Shown: piece by piece, positions 9,612 through 17,558 of the stretch
Layout of the letters: the number at the start of each line of letters is the position of its first letter
Position numbering within the stretch: position 1 is the stretch's first letter
Origin: Rhodobiaceae bacterium
GTDB lineage: Bacteria > Pseudomonadota > Alphaproteobacteria > Parvibaculales > Parvibaculaceae
Length of the DNA stretch: 64,000 nt
Direction of reading: 5' to 3'
Assembly: GCA_021404525.1 (NCBI GenBank)
Contig: JAAWWE010000008.1
Location: 152,999 to 216,998, forward strand
Program-made: the position numbers and the translations under genes
Notes under the pieces: generated by a model
What the model was told of the DNA's origin: nothing
The model's database searches: none
Seen by the model: only the letters and a program-made list of their open reading frames with translations

Positions 9612-11099
9612 TCAGGCGTACCGAACCTCGCCGGCCATCCCTGCCTCCATGTGATAGATATTGTGGCAGTGAAAAAACCAACGGCCTGGATTGTCCGCGA
9701 CGAAATCGAACTCGGCGCGGCCCATATGCGCCGCGACCAATACGGTGTCCTTCAAAACGTTTCCCACCCGAAAAAAATGTCCGTGCAGGTGCATTGGATG
9801 CAGCATCATTGAGTGGTTCCGCATCCGGAACCGGACGTGTTCGCCTTCATTGATCATGAACGGATCGGCGTTGGGATAGGCTTGGCCATTGATGGTCCAG
9901 GCTGAGCCCATCATGCCACCGCTCAGCATGAGGTCGAAGACGCGGTCGGGTTGGCCGACTGGCAGTGTCTCCAACGACTGCAAATCCTGATAGTCAAGCT
10001 GGCGTCCGCCTCTCAAGCCCTCCGGTATGCCTTCACTCAAAGCTGTGGCCGCCGCATCTGTGTAGCGCAGGATGGCGCGGCCAGGAGGTGCGTTGCCCTC
10101 AATCGCAGCGATAACGATAGGCCAAACCCCGGGGTTAGCCGCTTCTACGATCACATCATAACGCTCGGCCGTTCCGAGGATGAGACTGTCGACAGTGAAC
10201 GGTTCGACGGGGCGACCGTCGCAATGGCTCACAATCATCCGATGGCCACCGATAGCGAGCCGGAACGTCGTCGCACCCGACGGATTCATGAAGCGAAGCC
10301 GCACACGCTCTCCGCGTTTAGTTTCGAAAACGCGCGGGTCATCCGGCAAACGGCCGCCAATAAGCAAGCCCTGATAGGGGGGCATCTGACGCCCCATCCC
10401 CATCATACCACCGCCATCTCTACGTCCGCCCCACCATCCGTCCCGATCACCTTCGCGGTCGCTGCCCATCATACGTCCCATCATTCCACCTCGATCGGCG
10501 CTGCTGCCAAGCGGCTGTGGATCACCCGATAGATAGTCGTCAAGAACGAGAACATAGTCGCGGTCATAGGCAACATGAGGTGTTGCCTCCTCAATCACCA
10601 GAGGACCGATAAGGCCACGATCGATTTGCAGGCCTACATGGGAGTGATAGATATAGCTGCCGGCCGGTGTCGCCTCAAACTCGTAGACGAAACTCTCGCC
10701 AGGCGCGATCGGTTTTTGCGTTAGACCAGGTACACCGTCCATCGCATTGGGTACGGGCACGCCATGCCAATGCACGGTCGTATCCTCAGGCAATTGATTT
10801 TCAACGATGATGCGAAGGCGCTCTCCCTCCTTAACGCGAATTTCGGGTCCGGGAAATTGGCCATTATACATCCAGTTCCGATAGACCTTGCCTGGGGCCA
10901 CTTCGGCCTCGCCCTGCTGAGCCACAAGGCGGAACTCGCGCAACGGACCAGCCAGCCCGTCTTGCAGTCTTCCCGTCGGGTCAGCGGCGTCGGCAATGCC
11001 TGCAACGGAATAAATGCCTTCGGCGGAAACCGACCGATTGAATACACTGGTTGCCGCTACGCTCGTTAATGCTGTGTGTAAAAAACGACGCCGATCCAT
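9612..11099 (-). CDS. periplasmic multicopper oxidase (CueO/CopA-like)
   Basis: Oxidises Cu(I), and possibly other substrates, in the periplasm; 495 residues from ATG 11099, chosen because AGGGAGG lies 7 bp upstream. A Tat signal (MDRRRFLHTALTSVA) means it is exported folded. Three cupredoxin domains are marked by the copper ligands HWHGVPVPNAMDG, YIYHSHVGLQ, HPMHLHGHFF and HCHNIYHMEAGM. A Met/Gly-rich insert about residues 215-250 (GGMMGRMMGSDREGDRDGW) resembles the Met-rich copper-capturing segment of CueO. It lies 30 bp behind the CDF gene and may share its metal-responsive promoter. Confidence 0.92.
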   Translation of the reverse strand: MDRRRFLHTALTSVAATSVFNRSVSAEGIYSVAGIADAADPTGRLQDGLAGPLREFRLVAQQGEAEVAPGKVYRNWMYNGQFPGPEIRVKEGERLRIIVENQLPEDTTVHWHGVPVPNAMDGVPGLTQKPIAPGESFVYEFEATPAGSYIYHSHVGLQIDRGLIGPLVIEEATPHVAYDRDYVLVLDDYLSGDPQPLGSSADRGGMMGRMMGSDREGDRDGWWGGRRDGGGMMGMGRQMPPYQGLLIGGRLPDDPRVFETKRGERVRLRFMNPSGATTFRLAIGGHRMIVSHCDGRPVEPFTVDSLILGTAERYDVIVEAANPGVWPIVIAAIEGNAPPGRAILRYTDAAATALSEGIPEGLRGGRQLDYQDLQSLETLPVGQPDRVFDLMLSGGMMGSAWTINGQAYPNADPFMINEGEHVRFRMRNHSMMLHPMHLHGHFFRVGNVLKDTVLVAAHMGRAEFDFVADNPGRWFFHCHNIYHMEAGMAGEVRYA

Positions 11100-11129
11100 T
11101 GGATAACCTCCCTTTTCGCTCAACTCTCC

Positions 11130-11774
11130 CTAACGAAAATCTGCAACCTGTTGATCAATTTGTGACAAACGCAACTCGCTTAATGCTTGGCTCACAATTT
11201 GCGCTGACGACCATAGGAATAGGCTCGCCATCACTCCCGCAACGATCAAGTCCGGCCAAGCACTGCTGGTAGCCCAGACGCCACTTGCTGCAAATATAAC
11301 GGCCAGGTTGCCTATCGCGTCATTCCGGCTGCACAACCAAACAGACCTGACATTCGCGTCCCCATCGCGATGCCGAAGCAAAAGCAAAACGCTGACCATA
11401 TTGGCAGTTAGAGCCAAAAGCCCAATAGACCCCATAACCTCCGCCTGCGGAACGTCAAGCACAAGTGCATAGTAGATCGTAGAACCAAGAACCCAGATTC
11501 CCATCAGACCGAGACTCGCCCCTTTAACGAGTGCTGCGCGAGCTCGCCACACCAACGGCATTCCAAGCACCATCAGCGTAATCGTGTAGGTCGCGGTATC
11601 GCCCAAGAAGTCCAGTGCATCAGCCTTCAACGCTTGGGAACTGGCAAACATGCCTGCCGTCATTTCGACCAAAAACATGATGCCATTGATGACGATGACC
11701 ACCCAAAGTATGCGCTTATAAGCAGCCGTCATGCCATCAAACTTCACATTGTCTTCACAACTGCAGCCAGTCAT
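11130..11774 (-). CDS. short CDF-family cation efflux transporter
   Basis: 214 residues, with GAGGAG 5 bp before the ATG. About six transmembrane helices are visible. The metal sites of the CDF family are the acidic DALDFLGD in TM2 and SRNDAIGN in TM5. The usual cytoplasmic C-terminal domain of about 80 residues is missing, so this is the short, membrane-only form. The N-terminus carries two cysteines (TGCSCED). It is transcribed divergently from merR across a shared operator, implying induction by divalent metals such as Cd, Pb or Zn. Confidence 0.85.
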   Translation of the reverse strand: MTGCSCEDNVKFDGMTAAYKRILWVVIVINGIMFLVEMTAGMFASSQALKADALDFLGDTATYTITLMVLGMPLVWRARAALVKGASLGLMGIWVLGSTIYYALVLDVPQAEVMGSIGLLALTANMVSVLLLLRHRDGDANVRSVWLCSRNDAIGNLAVIFAASGVWATSSAWPDLIVAGVMASLFLWSSAQIVSQALSELRLSQIDQQVADFR

Positions 11775-11802
11775 GGGAGCTCCTCAATCTTCCAAATTTC
11801 TT

Positions 11803-11831
11803 TTGTCTAAGCTCAACCTACTACCTATAGT
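11803..11831 (+). promoter_or_regulatory. merR promoter (-35 TTGTCT, -10 TATAGT, 17 bp)
   Basis: TTGTCT at 11803-11808 and TATAGT at 11826-11831 are spaced by 17 bp and point toward merR. The -10 lies inside the MerR operator, so binding would repress merR itself. Confidence 0.5.
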
Positions 11832-11845
11832 AACTATAGATACAA
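11815..11845 (-). promoter_or_regulatory. MerR-type operator/promoter of the CDF gene, 19-bp spacer
   Basis: Read on the minus strand, TTGTAT (11845-11840) and TAGGTT (11820-11815) are 19 bp apart, the over-long spacing typical of MerR-activated promoters. The spacer holds the dyad CTATAGTTACTATAG (11839-11825), matching the known ZntR/PbrR/CadR operator style. It drives the CDF gene and probably the multicopper oxidase. Confidence 0.72.
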
Positions 11846-11862
11846 GCACAAAAGAGGTCGGC

Positions 11863-12276
11863 ATGTCAGAATTCACAATCGGTCAGTTGGCAAAAGAGAC
11901 CAGCTGCAAAGTGCCGACAATTCGCTACTTTGAGAAGATTGGTATGCTTCCCGAACCGGCACGATCGGCTGGTAACACGCGGATCTACACTGCAGCCGCA
12001 ATGGCTCGCCTTACATTCATCTGTCATTGCAGAGAACTCGGCTTCCCACAAAAAGTCATCCGTGAACTACTTGGGCTTGTCGATCATCCAGATCAATCTT
12101 GCGAAACTGTCACCGAAATCGCCGCGACCCAATTGAACCACGTTAATCAACGTATAAGCCATTTAGCCGCGTTAAAAGGCGAACTAGAACGAATGATTGA
12201 TAGTTGCAACGGCGGCTGTGTTGCTCAATGTCGAATTGTGGAATCTTTGGCTGACGGCACCCACCCAACGAGTTAA
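11863..12276 (+). CDS. MerR-family metal-responsive regulator (PbrR/CadR-like)
   Basis: 137 residues from ATG 11863. The N-terminal winged HTH reads FTIGQLAKETSCKVPTIRY. Cysteines at 15, 80, 115, 119 and 123 include the pair equivalent to Cys14 and Cys79 of PbrR, and a C-terminal CNGGCVAQC loop. The first two argue for a Pb/Cd/Zn sensor rather than a CueR copper sensor. It would bind the operator between it and the CDF gene, repressing without metal and activating with metal. lspA follows 22 bp later. Confidence 0.87.
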   Translation: MSEFTIGQLAKETSCKVPTIRYFEKIGMLPEPARSAGNTRIYTAAAMARLTFICHCRELGFPQKVIRELLGLVDHPDQSCETVTEIAATQLNHVNQRISHLAALKGELERMIDSCNGGCVAQCRIVESLADGTHPTS

Positions 12277-12298
12277 AGAAGAGTTTGCGGCACAGACA

Positions 12299-12829
12299 AT
12301 GGAAAATTGCTTTCATGCGCCTCGAAACCCACGACCTCCCCTACCGGCAAGAGGAACGAAAGCAGTGTTTACAAGACTAGGATTGCAGATTGCCTTGATT
12401 GTCTTTATTGCCGATCTCGCAACAAAATGGCTTGCGGTCAACTTGTTATCGGAACCACCAAGAGTGCTTGAAGCACTTCCATTCTTCAATCTGGTTCTAG
12501 GCTTTAACCGCGGAATTAGCTTCGGTCTATTGAATTCCGCGAGCCCTGCAGCGCCCTATCTTTTGTCATTGTTCGCGCTTGTCGTCATAGGTTTTTTGGT
12601 GGTTTGGTTACGGCGAGCCGACCATACATTCGAAGCAGTCGGCCTCGGAGCGATCATCGGAGGGGCAAGCGCGAATGTTGCCGACCGTCTCGCCGACGGC
12701 GCCGTGACGGATTTTCTTGACGTTCACATTTCTTCGTATCATTGGCCGACTTTCAACCTTGCCGACACCGCGATAGTCTGCGGTGTCATCCTTTTCATCA
12801 TCTACACCCGCCGCGACAGAGCACTTTGA
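12299..12829 (+). CDS. lspA: signal peptidase II homologue in a metal cluster (PbrC-like position)
   Basis: Inner-membrane aspartic peptidase that trims prolipoproteins. It is 176 residues from ATG 12299; a GTG at 12365 with AGAGGA upstream is a good alternative. Motifs in order: ADLATKW, NRGISFGLLN, GGASANVADR (usually GGxxGNxxDR, with the catalytic Asp retained) and FNLADTAI with the second Asp. Four hydrophobic segments are visible. A lspA copy next to merR and a cation exporter recalls pbrC of lead-resistance operons, so this is likely an accessory copy rather than the housekeeping one. Confidence 0.85.
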   Translation: MENCFHAPRNPRPPLPARGTKAVFTRLGLQIALIVFIADLATKWLAVNLLSEPPRVLEALPFFNLVLGFNRGISFGLLNSASPAAPYLLSLFALVVIGFLVVWLRRADHTFEAVGLGAIIGGASANVADRLADGAVTDFLDVHISSYHWPTFNLADTAIVCGVILFIIYTRRDRAL

Positions 12830-12945
12830 TTTCACCTTTTACAAGTAAAGTTACGGTGCTCAATGGTGTCGACCCAGCTGCATTCAGAGACCCGAGGCGT
12901 CCCATGCAGATTACAGGATGAGAGCATGCCGCAGTCCGGTCTCAT

Positions 12946-14334
12946 TTAGTCTGCTCCTTCCATCGACGCCAAGATTTCCGAAAGAAGCCTGGCGTTCGAT
13001 TGGCCAGCACCACCAAGCTCGACAGCCTTGCGGGCGTATGGAAGCGCTTCTGCAGCGTGGCCACCCGAGAACAGACTTTCCGCAATTCTCCGGTGGTAGG
13101 ATGCGTTTGAGGGTTGCAACATAGTCACCTGCTCAAAATCGGATCTGGCAAGTTGAAGACCGCCTAACTGGAGCTTGGCCATTCCACGCCCCATAAACGC
13201 CCCATCAAATTCTGGATCAAGGCCAATCGCTTGATCGTAGTCCGCGATGGCGAGGATAACTTGGCCATCCTGAAGGTATGCATTCCCGCGATTGTTGTAA
13301 GCAGCGATATAGGAGGGGTCTAGTTTGATCGCCTGAGTGTAATCGTTGATAGCCAACTGCAACTTGCCCAGCTCTCGGTGCGCGCGCCCCCTATTGTTGA
13401 ATGCAAACGCAAAGGTCGGACTAATTTCAATTGCCCGAGATAGATCTTCCAACGCCAGCGTAAGTTTTCCGAGTTCGCGGTACACGTTCCCACGATTGTT
13501 CAGCGCAGATGCAGAGTTTGGATTGATACTTAGGGCTGCTTCGTAGTCGGAGATTGCCTTCTCCTGTTGGCCCAACTCACGATGGGCATTGCCCCTATTA
13601 AGATATGGAAGTTCATAGTTTGGTCTGAGGTCAATAGCCTTGGTGTAATCCGCAATCGCGCGATCAAGATCTCCTTGCTCCTGATAGGCGTTTCCGCGAC
13701 CGTTAAAGGCAAAGGCATACTCCGGGTCCAGACGGATCGCTTCAGAGTAGTCGGTAATAGCGTCCTCATATTGACCTAGTTCTCGCCTGACGTTCCCCCT
13801 TCCATTATAAGAAAACGCCGAACCAGGATCCAGACGGATCGCTTCATCGTAGTCCGCGATGGCAAGGTCTGGCTTATTCAATTCCCGATACACTGAGCCG
13901 CGGTTTATGTACCCACTAGCAATGTACGGCTCCATCCGGATGGCCTCATCATAGTCGACTAATGCCAAGTCCAGTTTACCCAGTTTCCGATAGGCGTTTC
14001 CTCGCGCGATAAATAGGACACCCGCCTTAGGTCCGATTTCAATTGCAGCAGTAAATGCTTCGGCAGCCTCTTCGTAGCGCCCTTGCTCCAAGCTGGCTTT
14101 GCCCCCCTCCCAATACTCAACCTGTTCTCTAAGGGTTCGTTCTGGAGGTTGTTGGGGATAACCACACCCGACGCTCGCTTCAGCACCACATGGCCTTGAT
14201 GCACCGCCAATGTCAGGCGCCTCACGGCCCTGCACTGTTGAGGCCAGTGCCAAAACCACGAAGGCCGGTAGCAAACCGAGTGTGATGTTTGCAAATACAC
14301 CAGAGTGCGATCTAAGTCTCACAGTGTTCTTCAT
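12946..14334 (-). CDS. secreted TPR-repeat protein coupled to czcA
   Basis: 462 residues from ATG 14334, which overlaps the czcA stop by 4 bp (ATGA). A signal peptide (ITLGLLPAFVVLALASTVQG) is followed, from about residue 85, by some ten consecutive 34-residue tetratricopeptide repeats of the type NRGNVYRELGKLTLALEDLSRA. TPRs form a superhelical protein-binding scaffold, so in the periplasm it could organise or stabilise the pump. No catalytic domain is seen. The function is inferred only from translational coupling to the czc operon. Confidence 0.8.
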   Translation of the reverse strand: MKNTVRLRSHSGVFANITLGLLPAFVVLALASTVQGREAPDIGGASRPCGAEASVGCGYPQQPPERTLREQVEYWEGGKASLEQGRYEEAAEAFTAAIEIGPKAGVLFIARGNAYRKLGKLDLALVDYDEAIRMEPYIASGYINRGSVYRELNKPDLAIADYDEAIRLDPGSAFSYNGRGNVRRELGQYEDAITDYSEAIRLDPEYAFAFNGRGNAYQEQGDLDRAIADYTKAIDLRPNYELPYLNRGNAHRELGQQEKAISDYEAALSINPNSASALNNRGNVYRELGKLTLALEDLSRAIEISPTFAFAFNNRGRAHRELGKLQLAINDYTQAIKLDPSYIAAYNNRGNAYLQDGQVILAIADYDQAIGLDPEFDGAFMGRGMAKLQLGGLQLARSDFEQVTMLQPSNASYHRRIAESLFSGGHAAEALPYARKAVELGGAGQSNARLLSEILASMEGAD

Positions 14335-17300
14335 AGCGAAGCGCCTTGGATAAGCGGAGCACGAGTGCCCTGTTGCGTATGTTGCCATTCGGCCAATTTT
14401 GCCTGCGAAAATGTTCGGTAGAGCGTTGGCAAGATGAAAAGCGTCAATGCCGTTGAGGAGATCAGGCCACCAACCACAACTGTCGCCAAAGGTCGCTGAA
14501 CCTCTGACCCAACACCGCTGGACAGCAGCATTGGGATAAGCCCAAGGGCCGCTATCGACGCCGTCATCAGGACAGGTCGTAAGCGAGATACCGCACCGGA
14601 AAATACAGCCGCGTCCACCGCCTGCCCTCCCAGAACATTCTGATTGATCGCGCTGACCATGACGACACCATTTAGGACGGCAACGCCAAACAGCGCGATG
14701 AAGCCAATCGAACCTGGAACTGACAAATATTGCCCCGTCAAAAGAAGAGAGAATATCCCCCCGATAAGAGCCAAAGGTACGTTGACCATAATGAGTGCTG
14801 CTTGCCCAACGGACCCAAACGCAAAATAGAGCAACAGAAATATGAGGGCCAAGGACAGGGGCACAACGATCATGAGGCGCGCTTGTGCCCTCGCCTGATT
14901 TTCAAATTGGCCCCCAAAGACCACGGTATATCCTGTCGGAAGGGCAACTTCCTGCGCAATTCGATCCCGCAACTCTGTGACCAGGCCGCCCATATCACGG
15001 CCTTCGACATTCGTCTGAATGACGATGCGTCGTTGTACGTCATCACGCCTAATCTGTGGAGGACCTGCCTCAATTTCGACACTTGCAACCTCATCGAGTC
15101 GAACCCAAGCGCCCCGAGGAGACTCAAGAATGAGGTCTCGGATCGCTTCTGGACTGGCGCGGAACTGATCGGCAAGACGAACATATATGTCATACCGCTC
15201 ATTCCCTTGAATGACTTGGCCAGCTTCCCTGCCGCCAATAGCAGCCGACACAAGGTCCATCACCGCGTCAACTGACAACCCAAAACGCGCAAGCTTGTCC
15301 CGGTCGGGACGAACAACAAGCTGCGCCTCTCCTGCGATCTGCTCCATAGCAACATCACGTGTTCCTTGAGTATTACGCACCAAGGTTTCGATCTCTCGTC
15401 CCTTCTCGGCAAGAACATTGAGATCCGCGCCAAAAAGTTTGACTGCCAGTTGCGCTTTCACACCGGAAAGAAGCTCGTCAACACGCGTAGCAATCGGTTG
15501 CGAAAACGAAAACAGAAGCCCCGGATGAACTGACAATTTCTCCTCCATCAACCGCTGCAGTTCAAATCGATTTGTTGCCGACACCCATTCAGAGACCGGC
15601 TTTAAACCAACATAAATCTCGACGTTGGAAACAGGCTCCGGGTCGCCACCCAGTTCAGGGCGCCCAACTCTGCTTGACGCGTAAATGACCTCTGGGAATT
15701 CGAGGATCATTTTCTCAAGCTTTTCAGCGACACTTACGGAAGTTTCGAGGCTCGACGAGGGTGCAAGCGTCACCCTCAAGTTGATCGTGCCTTCTTCAAG
15801 CTCCGGCACAAATTCTGTCCCGAGGAAAGGAACAGCCAAAAGAGAAACGATGAGCAACGCTACGGCACCTGAGACAACCTTTTTCTGACTCTGTAGCGCG
15901 CCGTTGAGAGTCCCTTTATATAGATTTTCCAAAGGACGAAGGATCGGACTTTCACGATGTCTGACGCCGCCACGAAACATATAGGTCGACAGAGCTGGCA
16001 CCACAATTAGAGCGACAAACAATGAGGCAAGCATCGCCAGAACAATGCTGACCGCCATCGGTTGGAACAGTTTTCCTTCCACGCCTTCAAGTGAAAAAAG
16101 CGGCGCAAAAACAACGATAATAATGAGAACAGCATAGAAAACAGGACGCCCCATCTCACGAGCCGCTTCCTGTATTCTCAGTTGCAACCCATGTGGCTGA
16201 TCTCCGACAGATGCCGCTGTCTCGTCGGCACCAGCATCATCAGCCGGTTTCGTCAGATGGCTAAAGATGTTTTCCATCATCACCACCGAACCATCGACCA
16301 TCATTCCAATTGCAATTGCCAACCCACCCAAAGACATAAGATTGGCTGACACACCCCAAATCGCCATCGCCATGAGCGCGAGGCCGATAGAGATGGGGAC
16401 TGAAATGAGCACCAGAACTGTCGCGCGGAGGTTCATTAAGAACAAAGCCAAAATCACAACGATCAAAAGGAACGCTTCGATAAGCGCGCGGCTAACCGTA
16501 CTAACAGCCTGATCAACAAGATCAGCCTGATCGTATATAGGCTCCAGAACGACACCATCTGGCAATGCAAGCGCGACAGTTTCCAATCGATCTTTGATAC
16601 TATCGATAGCAACTTTCGTATTCGCTCCAAGCCGCTTCAGCACAACACCTAGGACGACCTCGCCCAATTGTTGCGGTCTTCCATCCGCATCGCGAATTGT
16701 TAGTGTGGTCGCCCCCTGGCGGATCTCTCCACCCAAACTGACATCCGCCACATCGGCGATGCGCACGACGAAGCCATCCTCTTCCTTCAGCGGAACATTT
16801 CCAATATCTCGTAGCCCGTCATCGCCGCTGCGAACCCAACCAACACCTCGAATGACAAGTTGTTCGGCGCCGCGATCAAGATACCAGCCCCCAGAATTCC
16901 GATTGCTAGCTTCGATAGCCTCACGCACATCGTCAACTGCGAGGCCAAAGGAAAGAAGCTTCTGCGGATCAATATTCACTTGGTATTGCAACACATCACC
17001 GCCAAACGAAAGAACGTCGGTGACACCGTCAACAGGCATCAGCAAAAGCTTCACAACCCAGTCGTTGAGGCTACGCAGTGTCTTGATGTCAAACTTTCCT
17101 GGCTCTTCCGCACGCAACACGTATTGAAAGATCTGACCCAGGCCTGAGGTGTTGGGACCCATTTCCGGGGTCCCAACACCGTCGGGAATTTGATCCATCG
17201 CGGCCTGCAACCGCTCGAAAACAAGCTGGCGCGCAAAGTAAATGTCCGTTCCCTCTTGAAACACGACTGTGATAACTGAGAGGCCAGTTTTCGAAATCGA

Positions 17301-17549
17301 ACGTACTTCCTGTACATCCGGTAGCGCATACATCACTGCCTCGATTGGGTAGGTGATGAGCTGTTCAACCTCTTCAGAGGCTAAGCCGCGCGCTTCAGTG
17401 TTGATGGACACCTGTACATTGGTCACATCGGGAAACGCATCAAGATTAAGGTTCGGAAGAACCAAAACACTACCAACGATTGCCGCTGCCAAGCTTAAGA
17501 CCACTAGAAGCCGACCGCGTATACCCAGATCAATTATGCTATTGAGCAA
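14331..17549 (-). CDS. czcA: CzcA-type heavy-metal RND efflux permease
   Basis: Proton-driven inner-membrane pump, 1072 residues. The start is TTG 17549, five bases after a perfect AGGAGG that overlaps the end of czcB. The TM4 motif GGLAIAIGMMVDGSVVMMEN and the periplasmic signature DELLSGVKAQLAVKLFGAD are those of Zn/Co/Cd/Ni pumps. The copper methionines of CusA are absent: EGTINLRVTLAPSSS replaces EGDFLYMPS. It works with CzcB and CzcC to export divalent cations. Its stop overlaps the TPR gene start. Confidence 0.92.
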   Translation of the reverse strand: MLNSIIDLGIRGRLLVVLSLAAAIVGSVLVLPNLNLDAFPDVTNVQVSINTEARGLASEEVEQLITYPIEAVMYALPDVQEVRSISKTGLSVITVVFQEGTDIYFARQLVFERLQAAMDQIPDGVGTPEMGPNTSGLGQIFQYVLRAEEPGKFDIKTLRSLNDWVVKLLLMPVDGVTDVLSFGGDVLQYQVNIDPQKLLSFGLAVDDVREAIEASNRNSGGWYLDRGAEQLVIRGVGWVRSGDDGLRDIGNVPLKEEDGFVVRIADVADVSLGGEIRQGATTLTIRDADGRPQQLGEVVLGVVLKRLGANTKVAIDSIKDRLETVALALPDGVVLEPIYDQADLVDQAVSTVSRALIEAFLLIVVILALFLMNLRATVLVLISVPISIGLALMAMAIWGVSANLMSLGGLAIAIGMMVDGSVVMMENIFSHLTKPADDAGADETAASVGDQPHGLQLRIQEAAREMGRPVFYAVLIIIVVFAPLFSLEGVEGKLFQPMAVSIVLAMLASLFVALIVVPALSTYMFRGGVRHRESPILRPLENLYKGTLNGALQSQKKVVSGAVALLIVSLLAVPFLGTEFVPELEEGTINLRVTLAPSSSLETSVSVAEKLEKMILEFPEVIYASSRVGRPELGGDPEPVSNVEIYVGLKPVSEWVSATNRFELQRLMEEKLSVHPGLLFSFSQPIATRVDELLSGVKAQLAVKLFGADLNVLAEKGREIETLVRNTQGTRDVAMEQIAGEAQLVVRPDRDKLARFGLSVDAVMDLVSAAIGGREAGQVIQGNERYDIYVRLADQFRASPEAIRDLILESPRGAWVRLDEVASVEIEAGPPQIRRDDVQRRIVIQTNVEGRDMGGLVTELRDRIAQEVALPTGYTVVFGGQFENQARAQARLMIVVPLSLALIFLLLYFAFGSVGQAALIMVNVPLALIGGIFSLLLTGQYLSVPGSIGFIALFGVAVLNGVVMVSAINQNVLGGQAVDAAVFSGAVSRLRPVLMTASIAALGLIPMLLSSGVGSEVQRPLATVVVGGLISSTALTLFILPTLYRTFSQAKLAEWQHTQQGTRAPLIQGASL

Positions 17550-17558
17550 TGTCGCCTC

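Noticed and set aside
11731..11862. N-terminal extension of merR
   Set aside because: It would translate the operator and promoter; the HTH starts normally at ATG 11863.
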